This document shows, in pieces, positions 38,349 through 46,977 of a DNA stretch of 64,000 nt. The stretch spans positions 12,648,001-12,712,000 of the forward strand of contig NZ_CP150355.1 in assembly GCF_051521495.1 (NCBI RefSeq). The letters are read 5' to 3'. The first letter of the stretch is position 1, and the number at the start of each line of letters is the position of its first letter. Source of the DNA: Sorangium sp051521495. GTDB lineage: Bacteria > Myxococcota_A > Polyangia > Polyangiales > Polyangiaceae. The notes beneath the pieces are model-generated. The model was not told where the DNA came from, searched no databases, and saw only the letters and a program-made list of their open reading frames with translations. A program made the position numbers and the translations under genes.

Positions 38349-38780
38349 GTGAGCCCATTGCACAGAGAACGGATGGTAACGGCGCGCGAGGGCAGCCAGC
38401 CCGAGGCGCGGTTCGCCGACGAGGAGATCCCGCCCGAGTCGGGCCGTCAGCCGGCCGTCTACACGGCGCGCGGCGGGCCCACCGGAGAGCCGTGGCCGGA
38501 GCGCGCGCCCGTGCTCACGCCGGAAGAGGCGCGCGAGCTGACCGAGCGCTGGAGCGCGATCCAGGCGGGATTCATCGAGGCGCCGCGCCTCTCGGTCGAG
38601 CAGGCCGACGCGCTCGTGAACGAGGTGATCCAGCGGGTCACGCAGAGCTTCCGGGAAGAGCGCGCCGCGCTGCTGCGCCTCGTCGACGGCGAGCCCGGGC
38701 GAGCGGAGGCGTCGACGGAGGAGCTCCGGCTCGCCCTGCGCAGGTACCGATCGCTGCTCGGGCGCCTGCTCGCGTTCTAG
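38349..38780 (+). CDS. Hypothetical protein with conserved helical C-terminal domain
   Basis: 143 residues from a GTG at 38349 with GGAGAGG eight bases upstream; an ATG at 38373 is an alternative. The first 60 residues are disordered and charged. The C-terminal 85 residues (LTERWSAIQAGFIEAPRLSV, EVIQRVTQSFREERAALLR, ELRLALRRYRSLLGRLL) match, from memory, a domain widespread in actinobacterial hypothetical proteins where the ERW..IQ..F.D.P and LRRYRSFF..LL ends are conserved. Function unknown. Soluble and mostly helical. Confidence 0.7.
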   Translation: MSPLHRERMVTAREGSQPEARFADEEIPPESGRQPAVYTARGGPTGEPWPERAPVLTPEEARELTERWSAIQAGFIEAPRLSVEQADALVNEVIQRVTQSFREERAALLRLVDGEPGRAEASTEELRLALRRYRSLLGRLLAF

Positions 38781-38881
38781 TAGTTATCGCGGCCGCGCGG
38801 AACCGGCCCGCGCGAGGGTGCGACCGGGGCGAGCGCCCGTCTGCGCGCGGCGCCCTGTAGCGGGGGCTCTTCGCTTCTGGC

Positions 38882-41881
38882 ATGGTCGCCGCCATGCTCG
38901 TCCGCAGCGCTCTCCCCTGGGTTCCACGCGGCTCGCGGCGCGACGCACGCCGCCTGACCGGCTCCGCGCTCGGGCGCCGCGCGCCTGCGCTGCTCGGCGT
39001 CGCGTTCGCTCTGCTGCTCGGGTGCTCCGGCGCGGCGCCGCCCCCCGCCGCACGCCCGGCGCGCGTCGCCGTGAAGACGCCGCCCGCGCAACCGAAGGCG
39101 CCGGAAGGGCCGCCGCTCCTGCCCGCCCGCGTGATCGCGGAGCTCGACGACGAGGACGCGACGCCCTACTTCGCCCGGCGCGGCGACGACGCGCTCCTGC
39201 TCTACGCGGCGGGAGGGCGCTGGAGGACGCGCGCCCTCGGACCGGACGGAGCGCCGCGCGGGGACACCGTGGACGCCGGGCCGGCCGCCGCCGACGTGCC
39301 CGTCGCCGCGCTGCGCGCCACGCCGCAGGGCTACCTCGCCGCGTGGATCGAGCAGGCTGAGGGGAGCCGCGCGGTGCGCGTGCTCGCGCTCGACCCGGCC
39401 GGCAAGCCGATCGCCCCGGCGAGCCTCGTCGCGCAGACGGCCGAGGAGATCTCGTGGCTCGACGTGCTCCCGAACGCGCAGGGCGCGCTCGTGCTGTGGG
39501 AGATGCCGCGCGAGGCCCGGGGCGACGCCGCCGGCGCCGACGTTGACCGCGTCGACGTGGTCATGACGGTCGTGGCGCTGGGCAAGGGCGCCGCGATCAA
39601 GCCGACGGCGCCCGCGTCGGTCGCGCGCGAGGTGCTCGGGTGGCACGCGGTCGCCACCGAGCGGGGCGCGGCCGTCGCCGTGGTGCTCCCGCCGGCCGCG
39701 CCGCGCGCGCGGGGCGAGCGCAAGCCCGCGCGTAAGGCGGAGGCCGAGGACGCCGCCGAGGACGCGAAGCTCGGATCCGTCGCGCTCCTCGAGATCGACG
39801 CGGCCGGCAAGGTGTCGGCGCCGGTGGTCGTCAGCCCCGAGCCGACCGCGCAGATCGATCTCGAGATCGGCGCGGTCGGTGGGCGTTACCTGCTCACTTG
39901 GACCGACGAGCGGGACATCGACGGCGCCGTCTACCTGGCGGCGGTCGAGCCGGGCGGCAAGGTGGTGGTGGCGCCGCGGCAGGCGACGCCGCCGTCCGGC
40001 GAGCAGGCGCTGGTGTCGCTCGTCGCGCCCGCTCAAGGGGGAGGCGGACGGGCGCTGCTCGCGTGGGAGGACCTGCTGCGCGCCCGCGGCGGCGAGGGCG
40101 GCGGCGCGGGGGCGCGCGGGCCGGGGCGCCTCATCCACCTCGCGACGGTCGGGCCGGACGGGGCGCTCGGCGCGGAGCGGGCCGCGCTCGTCTTCAGCGC
40201 GAGCGGGCCGCCCGACCTCGCCATCGATGGCGATGGCTTCGCGGCGGTGACGCTCGCGCCCGCCACGCTCAAGATGGCGCGCGACGGGGCGGCGGCGCCG
40301 CCCGTCTGGCCGACGTTCGTGCGCTTCGGCCCGGATCTCTCGGTGCGGGCGGCGGAGCCGGTGCGCGCCGCGCCGTTCGCGGCGACGGACGGCGTGCCGT
40401 ACCTCGTGCGCGGGCTGACGTGCCACGCGGGCGCGTGCGTGACCCTCGCGAGCGCCGCGGCCGGCCCGCAGCCGGGCGTCGCGGCGGGCGCGCGGGCGCC
40501 GCTCGCGCTCGTGTCGCTGCCGGTGCGCGAGGGCGCGTGGCGCGCGCCCGCGTTCCGGGAGGACAAGGACCCGCCGCCGCGCGCGACCGCGGTGCGCGCG
40601 CTGGCCGACGGCGACTCCATCGCCAAGGTCGCGGCGGTCGAGCTCGACGGCGGCGCGGCGCTCTCGGCGTGGGTCACGTACTTCGTCGACGGCGCGTCGG
40701 ACGGCGCGCCCCGCGGGCAGGATCTCTCCGCGACGCTCGCGGTGCGCGCCGTGTCTCCGGGCGGCCTCGGCAAGCTGAACGTCCTCTCGCAGAAGGCGTC
40801 GTCGCTCGGCGGCGTAGCGATCGCGGCGGCGCCGCCGCTCCCGGCCGACGCGAAGGGCAAGGGCGGGGCGGCGCAGTCCGAGAGCGTGATCGCGTGGGTC
40901 GCGCGCGAGCGGGGCGAGACGCAGGTCTACCTCACCAAGGTCGACGCGACGGGCGCGAAGGTCGCGCAGAAGAAGCTCACCACGGTGCCGCGGAAGAAGC
41001 AGGGCGGCGCCGCGAGCGAGGCGTCCGACGTGGCGATCGCCTACGACGGCGCGGGGGGCTTCATCGTCGCGTGGGTCGACACGCGCGACGGCAACGCCGA
41101 GGTGTACGCGGCGCGGGTGGACCGCGCGCTGAACCGGACGGCGCCGGACCGGCGCATCACGAACGCGCCGCTCGACGCGGCCGAGGTGCAGATCGCGATG
41201 CGCGGTCAGGAGGCGTGGCTCGTGTGGTCGGACGCGCGCCCTGCCGGCGACGCGGCCGCGGGCGGCGGCGCGGCTGGTCAGGCCGGCGCGGCGGCTGGCG
41301 GCGGCGCGGCGGGCCAGGGCGGCGCGGCGGGCCAGGGCGGCGAGCCCGGCGGCGACATCTTCCTCGCGCGGCTCGACGCGAAGACGCTGCAGCGCATCGG
41401 GGACGAGTCGCGCCTCCACGCGTCGTCGGAGCACTCGCGCAGCCCGGTGCTCGCGCCGATCGAGGGCGGGCTCTTCGTCGGCTGGATCGACGAGCCGGCC
41501 GACGAGGCCGGCGGGGGCGCGGCGGCGGGCGGGCGCGCGCGGTTCGTGCGGGTCGACGGCAGCGGCGCGGTGCAGGGCCCGCCCGTCGTGGTGAGCGGCC
41601 CGGACGGCGCGGCGGTGTCGTCGCTCGCGCTCGCGTGCGACAAGATCTGCCGCGGCGTGCTCGCGTCGGCGCCGGGGGACTCGGTGGTGCTGAACGCCTT
41701 CACGCTGGCGCCCGGCGACGTGTCGGCGCCCTCCCTGAAGCCGCTGGCGTGGCTGACCGGCGGCGCATCGCAGGACGTGTCGCCGGCGTTCGCAGGGCGG
41801 TCCGGCGCCTCGCTGTTCTTTGCGGACGACGCGGTGAGCGGCTCGGGGCGCGTCCGGTGGATGACGATCGCATGGCCGTGA
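38882..41881 (+). CDS. Large lipoprotein, probably beta-propeller-like
   Basis: 999 residues; the ATG at 38894 is an alternative start. The signal ALLGVAFALLLGC places the lipidated Cys near residue 48. The mature protein shows repeated strands of the type GGRYLLTWTDERDIDGAVYLAAVE, GFIVAWVDTRDGNAEVYAARVD and EAWLVWSDARPAGD. These WxDxRDGxxxVYxAR units are typical of extracellular beta-propeller repeats. A Gly/Ala/Gln low-complexity loop (about 795-820) interrupts the second half. Function unknown; probably displayed on the surface. The next gene starts inside its last codons, so the two are co-expressed. Confidence 0.85.
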   Translation: MVAAMLVRSALPWVPRGSRRDARRLTGSALGRRAPALLGVAFALLLGCSGAAPPPAARPARVAVKTPPAQPKAPEGPPLLPARVIAELDDEDATPYFARRGDDALLLYAAGGRWRTRALGPDGAPRGDTVDAGPAAADVPVAALRATPQGYLAAWIEQAEGSRAVRVLALDPAGKPIAPASLVAQTAEEISWLDVLPNAQGALVLWEMPREARGDAAGADVDRVDVVMTVVALGKGAAIKPTAPASVAREVLGWHAVATERGAAVAVVLPPAAPRARGERKPARKAEAEDAAEDAKLGSVALLEIDAAGKVSAPVVVSPEPTAQIDLEIGAVGGRYLLTWTDERDIDGAVYLAAVEPGGKVVVAPRQATPPSGEQALVSLVAPAQGGGGRALLAWEDLLRARGGEGGGAGARGPGRLIHLATVGPDGALGAERAALVFSASGPPDLAIDGDGFAAVTLAPATLKMARDGAAAPPVWPTFVRFGPDLSVRAAEPVRAAPFAATDGVPYLVRGLTCHAGACVTLASAAAGPQPGVAAGARAPLALVSLPVREGAWRAPAFREDKDPPPRATAVRALADGDSIAKVAAVELDGGAALSAWVTYFVDGASDGAPRGQDLSATLAVRAVSPGGLGKLNVLSQKASSLGGVAIAAAPPLPADAKGKGGAAQSESVIAWVARERGETQVYLTKVDATGAKVAQKKLTTVPRKKQGGAASEASDVAIAYDGAGGFIVAWVDTRDGNAEVYAARVDRALNRTAPDRRITNAPLDAAEVQIAMRGQEAWLVWSDARPAGDAAAGGGAAGQAGAAAGGGAAGQGGAAGQGGEPGGDIFLARLDAKTLQRIGDESRLHASSEHSRSPVLAPIEGGLFVGWIDEPADEAGGGAAAGGRARFVRVDGSGAVQGPPVVVSGPDGAAVSSLALACDKICRGVLASAPGDSVVLNAFTLAPGDVSAPSLKPLAWLTGGASQDVSPAFAGRSGASLFFADDAVSGSGRVRWMTIAWP

Positions 41882-43572
41882 GCGGGGTGGTCCGCGCTCG
41901 TCGCCGGTGCGCCGTGCCGCTGCGCGCGACCGGCCTCCTCGTCGGGGCGCTGGCCTCCGCGCTCGGCTGCCCCGGGCCGCCGGAGGTGCCGGTCCCGCCG
42001 CCGCGCAGGCCGGACGGCGCGACGCTCTCGCCGGCCTGCAAGGAGAGCGGCTGTTCGCAGGCCGGTGCGCTGCTCGCGGCCGCGCGGGCGTTCAGCGACG
42101 TGCGGCACGACTACCTCCTCGACACGTCGAGCGCGATGGTGCCCGGCCGCGGGCTGTCGCGGAGCGCGGCGGGGGTGTTCTCGCCGGTCGGGATCGCCTG
42201 CGCCCGTCCGAAGGCGGAGCCGGCGGCGCCTGCGGTTGCGGCGGCGCCTGCGGTTGCGGCGGCGCCCGCGGTTGCGGCGGCGCCTGCAGCCGCAGCGACG
42301 GGAACGCCCGCGGCCCCGGCGGCGCCCGCGGCCCCGGCGGCGCCCGCGGCCCCGGCGGCGCCCGCGGCCCCGGCGGCGCCCGCGGCCCCGGCGGCGCCCG
42401 CGGCCCCGGCGGCGCCCGGCGGGCCCGCGCCGGTACCGGGCGAGCGCGCGATCGACTTCCGCTACGTGGGCATCGCGGTCGACTCGGTCCTCGTCGGCGC
42501 GGACGTCGATCTGCCGGCGTACTTCAGCGCCGGGGGGACGCTCGACCGCCGCCGGCTGCGGCTGGTCGCGATGGCGCTGGTCGCGGACGAGGATCCGCAG
42601 TTCTTCGAGCCGACCGAGAGCGTGGTGCCGGCGTCTGGCGGCGGCTGCGCCTGCGGTCGCGCGACGCACTTCATCGGGGCCGTGAAGCGCGGCGCGATGG
42701 TCGCTTACGAGACGGACGTGACCGCCGGCGAGGCGCACGGCACGGCGCTCGGCCTGTTCAAGGCCCGGATCGAGGCGGGCGACCGCCGGGTGACGATGAC
42801 CTCGGTCGGGGAGCTGGCCATCGAGGGCGTCGAGGGCGCGCCGGTCGCGGGCGCGAAGGGCGGAGGGCAGGCGTTCGGCGCGCTGCGGATGGAGGTCAAG
42901 AAGGCGGTGCCGCTGGCGTACGCGATCTATCCGGTGGCGGACGTGTGCCGCTTCTCGCTCGCCGAGCCGGAGATCGCGCCGCTTCCGGTCGACCTCGGCG
43001 TGGTGCCGTACGGCGCCACGGGGACGGCGCAGGCGCTCATCACGAACCGTGCGCAGGTCGACGTCCGGGTGACCCACGGCGAGCGCACGGTCGAGGTGCC
43101 GGCGCACGGGAGCGCGGAGCTCACGTTCTCGTGGGCGCCGGAGGGCGCGACGGCCGGCTGCGAGCGGCAGACGCGGCGGGACACGTTCATCGTGCAGCCG
43201 AAGGACGCGGCCGCCCCGGTCGTGCCGCGCGAGCGGGCCGTCGTGGTGCCGCTCCAGGTCACGACGGGGATGGCGACCTTCTCGAAGCACGAGCCGATTG
43301 CGACCGAGACGGGGCGGTCGCCGGACTACGGGCGGGCGAGCGTGGACTGGACGTGCCCGGCCGGCTACGTGGTCGAGCAGTGCGAGCCCCAGCTGTCGAG
43401 TTGCCTGTCGTCGACGGGCAGCTGCAACGCCGAGGGATACCGGCTGACGGCCGAGGCGACCGCGGACGGGCGGGGGTGCGCGTTCCGGTGCACGGGTCCG
43501 AGCTCGTCCTTGTGGGGCGACCACGGGTGCGCCTACACGGCGACCATGGTGTGCCGGCTAGGGTGCAATTAG
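41872..43572 (+). CDS. Lipoprotein with Ala/Pro linker
   Basis: 566 residues from the ATG at 41872, which overlaps the preceding gene; a GTG at 41878 is an alternative. The signal AVPLRATGLLVGALASALGC puts the lipidated Cys near 27. An Ala/Pro-rich linker at about 117-185 is encoded partly by six 18-nt repeats (starting 42305 to 42395). The C-terminal part has a beta-sandwich-like region (LGVVPYGATGTAQALITNRAQVDVRV in pieces, HydIN/Ig-like) and a Cys-rich end (WTCPAGYVVEQCEPQLSSC). Function unknown; likely cell-surface and paired with the propeller-like lipoprotein upstream. Confidence 0.83.
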   Translation: MAVSGVVRARRRCAVPLRATGLLVGALASALGCPGPPEVPVPPPRRPDGATLSPACKESGCSQAGALLAAARAFSDVRHDYLLDTSSAMVPGRGLSRSAAGVFSPVGIACARPKAEPAAPAVAAAPAVAAAPAVAAAPAAAATGTPAAPAAPAAPAAPAAPAAPAAPAAPAAPAAPAAPAAPGGPAPVPGERAIDFRYVGIAVDSVLVGADVDLPAYFSAGGTLDRRRLRLVAMALVADEDPQFFEPTESVVPASGGGCACGRATHFIGAVKRGAMVAYETDVTAGEAHGTALGLFKARIEAGDRRVTMTSVGELAIEGVEGAPVAGAKGGGQAFGALRMEVKKAVPLAYAIYPVADVCRFSLAEPEIAPLPVDLGVVPYGATGTAQALITNRAQVDVRVTHGERTVEVPAHGSAELTFSWAPEGATAGCERQTRRDTFIVQPKDAAAPVVPRERAVVVPLQVTTGMATFSKHEPIATETGRSPDYGRASVDWTCPAGYVVEQCEPQLSSCLSSTGSCNAEGYRLTAEATADGRGCAFRCTGPSSSLWGDHGCAYTATMVCRLGCN

Positions 43573-43676
43573 CACCGCGGCCGACGGGACCGTCGCAATC
43601 GACATGGATCCACTCTCGCTCTTGTGCCGGCTCGTGACCAGCGTCCCACCGCCACGCGTTGCGCGCGCGGGCTGGC

Positions 43677-44209
43677 TCAACCCTCGCGCGCCACGCGGAT
43701 CGCCTCCGCGAGGCCGGCGGAGGTGAGCTCGGGGTCCTGCAGGAGCGCCGCCGCCCAGGTCGCGACCTCGTCGACCGTCCGGAAGACGTTCGGCGCCCGC
43801 CTCGTGTGCAGCCGCATCATGAGGGAGCGGACCGTGGCGGCGATGAACCCCTCCGCCTCGACGAGCGTGGCCGTGCCCCTGAGGTGCCGGGAAGGGGAGC
43901 TCGCCGCCCGCTGCATCGCGGCCCGGCTCTCCTCGTCCGGCGGTAGGGTGCCCTGACGGGGGGGGGGGGGACGACGAGGAAGCCCGCGCCGCCCGGCTGG
44001 CGCGCCGCCCAGCGATCGAAGAGCTCCCGCGAGCGATCGATCCCGGCCGCGTTGGCCTTGCCCCGCCAGACCAGCAGCATGAGCCGCCGCCACACCGCGA
44101 CCACATACGCGTCGGTGCGCTCGAGCAGCTCGGCCGTCACCGGAAAAGGAGGGACCGCCATTATCGTGAAGGATTGTCCTTCCGCCAGGGGAATGGTCGT
44201 CAAGCTCAT
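43677..44209 (-). pseudogene. Hypothetical gene split by a homopolymer frameshift
   Basis: The reading frame starts at the ATG at 44209 (MSLTTIPLAEGQSFTIMAVP) and runs well to FLVVPPPP, encoded by the 13-base C run (43958-43970 on the plus strand as G). There it would leave frame. The adjacent frame continues with RQGTLPPDEESRAAMQ, LVEAEGFIAATVRSLMMRL and ends at 43677. One added base would restore a protein of about 178 residues. Proteins of this type (roughly 170 residues, FxxxxxAAxWL-like ending) recur in myxobacteria without assigned function. It may be a decayed gene, a slippage-switched gene or a sequencing error. Confidence 0.75.
43958..43970. repeat. Homopolymer tract of 13 G
   Basis: Thirteen consecutive G on the plus strand, the longest homopolymer noticed in the window. 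It sits exactly at the frameshift in the minus-strand gene 43677-44209, at its PPPP codons. Confidence 0.95.
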
Positions 44210-44462
44210 GCCGCTTATCCGGCGCTCGCCGGATCCAGCTACGCCAGGAGCCCGTCCTTCTCCAGCCGCTCGAGCGCCGCACCGGCGCGCGCCACTCGGC
44301 CGCGACCAGCGCCCGCTACGCCGCGGACCCGCTCTCAGCGCCTCGAGCCGCGGGAAGCGTGTGGTCGGGCCAACCCTCCGGCGTCGGGCGGGTCGGTGAG
44401 CCGGCTCTGGTGAGCGGCGTGCCAGCGACGGCGGACCTCCGGCGTCGCGCCGGGCGCGAGCA

Positions 44463-44495
44463 GCCGCCCACGTTGGCGCGCAAGCGAATCGGACC
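44463..44495. repeat. Dispersed direct repeat, copy 1
   Basis: A 33-bp sequence containing gcccacgttggcgcgcaagc, present again at 47228-47260 with two or three differences. The two copies lie on either side of the GntR-TetR regulator and monooxygenase genes. Confidence 0.8.
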
Positions 44496-44507
44496 GCGCC
44501 AAAGGAG

Positions 44508-44600
44508 GTGGACCGGATCAACCACCGGAAGGGCGGCCGAGGCTTCTACTTCCGCGATCTCGACGGGCACATCCTCCGAGGTGCCGACGCGCGCGTGAGC
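44508..44600 (+). pseudogene. Remnant of a glyoxalase/VOC-family C-terminus
   Basis: The frame from the GTG at 44508 reads DRINHRKGGRGFYFRDLDGH followed by ILRGADARV. The GGRGxYFRDxDGHxLE pattern is the metal-binding C-terminal strand of bleomycin-resistance/glyoxalase-fold (VOC) proteins; the usual E is replaced and no N-terminal part exists. It begins 12 bp after the direct repeat copy, suggesting an old rearrangement breakpoint. Confidence 0.6.
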
Positions 44601-44623
44601 TCGGCGTTGCGCTGCGGGCCCGT

Positions 44624-45583
44624 TCATTCGCGCGGTCGCAACGTCTTCATGAGGCCGTCGATCATCGGCTGGAGGCCGAACTCGAACACGCGATCGAGGT
44701 TGAAATCGTAGCCGCCCGAAAGCTCGTTCAGCAGCTTGGCGAAGCTCGGATACGGCCCTGACGTCGCGATCGCCAGGAATGCGGCCCCCTGCGATTCGTT
44801 CCACTGCGCTTCGGTCATTCCCGTGGTGGCCTCGGCCTCGCGCTCCGACTCGAGGTTCACGGCGACGCCGCGAACGTAGCTGTAGAGCGTCATGTGCGCC
44901 TCGATCCGGGTCACCGCGTCGAGCCCGGGGGCCTCCATGGCACGCAGGATCCACTCGGCGTGTGCGATCACGTTCCGCAGCGCGACCGGCCGCGCGAGCG
45001 GCATCACGTGCGCGAGCCACCCGTGCCGCCGGTACAGCGCCCACTGCGCGCGGGCCGCGCGGATCAGGGCCGCGCGCAGATCGCGAGGAGGCGACCTCGG
45101 CAGCGGGTGCTCGCCGAACACCGCGTCGATCATGAGGAGCACGAGCGCGTCTTTCCCCGCCACGTACCGGTAGAGCGACATCGTCGGCACGCCGAGCTTC
45201 GCGGCGACGCCACGCATGGAGAGGGCGTCGAGCCCCTCGTCGTCGGCGAGCCGGATGGCGACCTGCGCGATCCGCTCGCGCGTCAGCGCGCCGCCTCGCT
45301 CGGACGGCTCACGTGCCGCGCGATCGCTCTCGGCCACCACATAGCCCGAGCGCGGCACCGATCGGATGAGCCCCTCGTGGCGCAGGGTCGACAGCGCCTT
45401 GGTGGCGGTGGCGAGCGCGACGCCGAAGGAGCGAACGATCTGGCGCGTCGAAGGGACGCGATCGCCCGCACGGAGGCGCCCGGACGCGATGCGCGCGCGC
45501 AAGTCGTTCACGATCTGCATGTAGGGCGGTCCGTCGTCCGACGTGCGGCGGTTCGTCGACGTGCCGCGCTTCACCGGAGGCAT
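44624..45583 (-). CDS. GntR-TetR hybrid transcriptional regulator
   Basis: 319 residues from the ATG at 45583. Residues about 20-88 form a GntR-type winged helix (PPYMQIVNDLRARIASGRLR, VPSTRQIVRSFGVALATATKAL). Residues about 100-150 form a TetR helix-turn-helix (LTRERIAQVAIRLADDEGLD, GVAAKLGVPTMSLYRYVAGK). The remainder is a TetR ligand-binding C-terminal domain. Two complete DNA-binding domains in one chain are unusual but known, mostly in actinobacteria. It is divergent from an FAD monooxygenase gene with two palindromes between them, so it probably represses that gene and itself until a small molecule binds. Confidence 0.9.
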   Translation of the reverse strand: MPPVKRGTSTNRRTSDDGPPYMQIVNDLRARIASGRLRAGDRVPSTRQIVRSFGVALATATKALSTLRHEGLIRSVPRSGYVVAESDRAAREPSERGGALTRERIAQVAIRLADDEGLDALSMRGVAAKLGVPTMSLYRYVAGKDALVLLMIDAVFGEHPLPRSPPRDLRAALIRAARAQWALYRRHGWLAHVMPLARPVALRNVIAHAEWILRAMEAPGLDAVTRIEAHMTLYSYVRGVAVNLESEREAEATTGMTEAQWNESQGAAFLAIATSGPYPSFAKLLNELSGGYDFNLDRVFEFGLQPMIDGLMKTLRPRE

Positions 45584-45729
45584 GATGACTGTACTAGCAC
45601 AGATGATCGGTGGAAAGAACGCGCGATGCCGCCGGGAAGCAGCGTGCGACCGCAGCTGTTCTAGCCTAGAATCTTCGGCCATGGCGCCCTTCGTGGGGTG
45701 CCGGGCGCCGCCGTCGTCGCCATGCTCGT

Positions 45730-45770
45730 GCGTACGCCGTACGCGATCGGTTGCGTACGTCGTACGCAAC
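45730..45770. promoter_or_regulatory. Two palindromic operators for the hybrid regulator
   Basis: Site 1, at 45730-45744, has perfect 7-bp arms (GCGTACG around a single base). Site 2, at 45750-45770, has perfect 10-bp arms (GTTGCGTACG and its inverse around one T). The centres are 23 bp apart, about two helical turns, and both share the core GCGTACG-N-CGTACGC. They lie 18 bp before the start of the monooxygenase gene, the normal place for TetR-type repression. Confidence 0.8.
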
Positions 45771-45787
45771 CTTCCCCCGAGGTCCCC

Positions 45788-46969
45788 ATGTCGAACGGCA
45801 CCGTTCTCGTCTCCGGCGCAGGCATCGCAGGCCCCGCGCTCGCTTACTGGCTCTCGCGTCGCGGGTTCACCCCCACCGTGGTCGAGCGCGCCCCCGCCCT
45901 GCGGGCAGGAGGCAACGCCGTGGATTTCCGCGGCCCGACGCACCTGCGCGTCCTCGGCGAGATGGGGGTGCTCGATGCGATTCGACAGCATCAGACCCAC
46001 ATGCGGGATCTTGCGATGGTGGACGAGACTGGCCGACGCCTCGTCACGCTCCCCGCGGCGTTCGCGAGCGGCGACGTGGAGATCGAGCGCGGCGATCTCA
46101 GCCGCATCCTCCACGAGGCCGCGAAGGACGCGGCCGAGTTCGTGTTCGACGACAGCATCGCCTCGCTCACCGAGACGCCCGGCGGCGTCGACGTCACGTT
46201 CGAACGCGGCCGGCCGCGACGCTTCGACCTGGTCGTGGGCGCCGACGGGCTGCACTCCCGCGTGCGCGCGCTCGCGTTTGGCGACGAGTCGAGGTTCTTG
46301 CGCTTCCACGGCTATTACGTGGCGACGTTCGCCGCGCCGAACCACCTGGGCCTCGATCACCAGGGCCTCATCTTCAGCGAGCCGGGGCGGGCCGCCAGCA
46401 TCGCGAGCGCCCGCCGCCCCGAGGAGGCGACGGCGCTCCTGATGTTCGCCTCCAGGCCGCTCGACCACGATCCGCGCGACGTGGCGCAGCACAAGGCGAT
46501 TCTCGCCGAACGTTTTGCGGGGATGGGGTGGGAGGTGCCGCGTTTGCTCGAGGCGATGAGGCAGAGTCCGAGTCTGTATTTCGACGCCGTGGGGCGGATC
46601 GACATGGATGGCTATTCGCGCGGTCGCGTCGTGCTCCTGGGCGATGCCGGCTACGGCGGCACCCTCGGCGGGCAGGGGACCGGCCTCGCCGTGGTCTGCG
46701 CGTACGTGCTCGCGGGTGAGCTCGCCGTCGCGGCGGGAGACCATCGCGCCGCGTTCCAGCGCTATGAAGCGCGGATCCGTCGATATGCCCGGCGCTGCCA
46801 GCAGGGGGCGAAGCACGTCGGCTCGTTCTACGCACCAACGACCCGCGTGCAGCTCGCGCTGCGCAACACGATGTACCGGGCGCTCACCTCGCGTCCGCTC
46901 TCCCGCTGGTTCGAGAAGATGGTCACGAGCGCCGCCAGCGACCTCGTGCTCCCCGCGTACCCGGCGTGA
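45788..46969 (+). CDS. FAD-dependent monooxygenase
   Basis: 393 residues from the ATG at 45788. It is a flavoprotein hydroxylase of the PHBH/TetX group: GxGxxG FAD motif in VLVSGAGIAGPALAYWL near 6-22, the DG motif in LVVGADGLHSRVRAL near 155 and the GD motif in GRVVLLGDAGYGGTLGGQG near 280. It would use NAD(P)H and oxygen to hydroxylate an aromatic or polyketide-like compound, possibly detoxifying an antibiotic. The divergent GntR-TetR regulator and the palindromes immediately upstream suggest induction by its substrate. Cytosolic. Confidence 0.93.
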   Translation: MSNGTVLVSGAGIAGPALAYWLSRRGFTPTVVERAPALRAGGNAVDFRGPTHLRVLGEMGVLDAIRQHQTHMRDLAMVDETGRRLVTLPAAFASGDVEIERGDLSRILHEAAKDAAEFVFDDSIASLTETPGGVDVTFERGRPRRFDLVVGADGLHSRVRALAFGDESRFLRFHGYYVATFAAPNHLGLDHQGLIFSEPGRAASIASARRPEEATALLMFASRPLDHDPRDVAQHKAILAERFAGMGWEVPRLLEAMRQSPSLYFDAVGRIDMDGYSRGRVVLLGDAGYGGTLGGQGTGLAVVCAYVLAGELAVAAGDHRAAFQRYEARIRRYARRCQQGAKHVGSFYAPTTRVQLALRNTMYRALTSRPLSRWFEKMVTSAASDLVLPAYPA

Positions 46970-46977
46970 CCACCTAG

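Noticed and set aside
42305..42415. 18-nt repeats treated as an intergenic minisatellite
   Set aside because: They lie inside a coding sequence in frame and encode the Ala/Pro linker of the lipoprotein.
39898..43637. Long plus-strand frames inside the propeller-like lipoprotein gene
   Set aside because: The parts before 41872 are out-of-frame readings of the 999-residue lipoprotein, which has the signal peptide and repeated strands. Only the portion from 41872 is a real gene.
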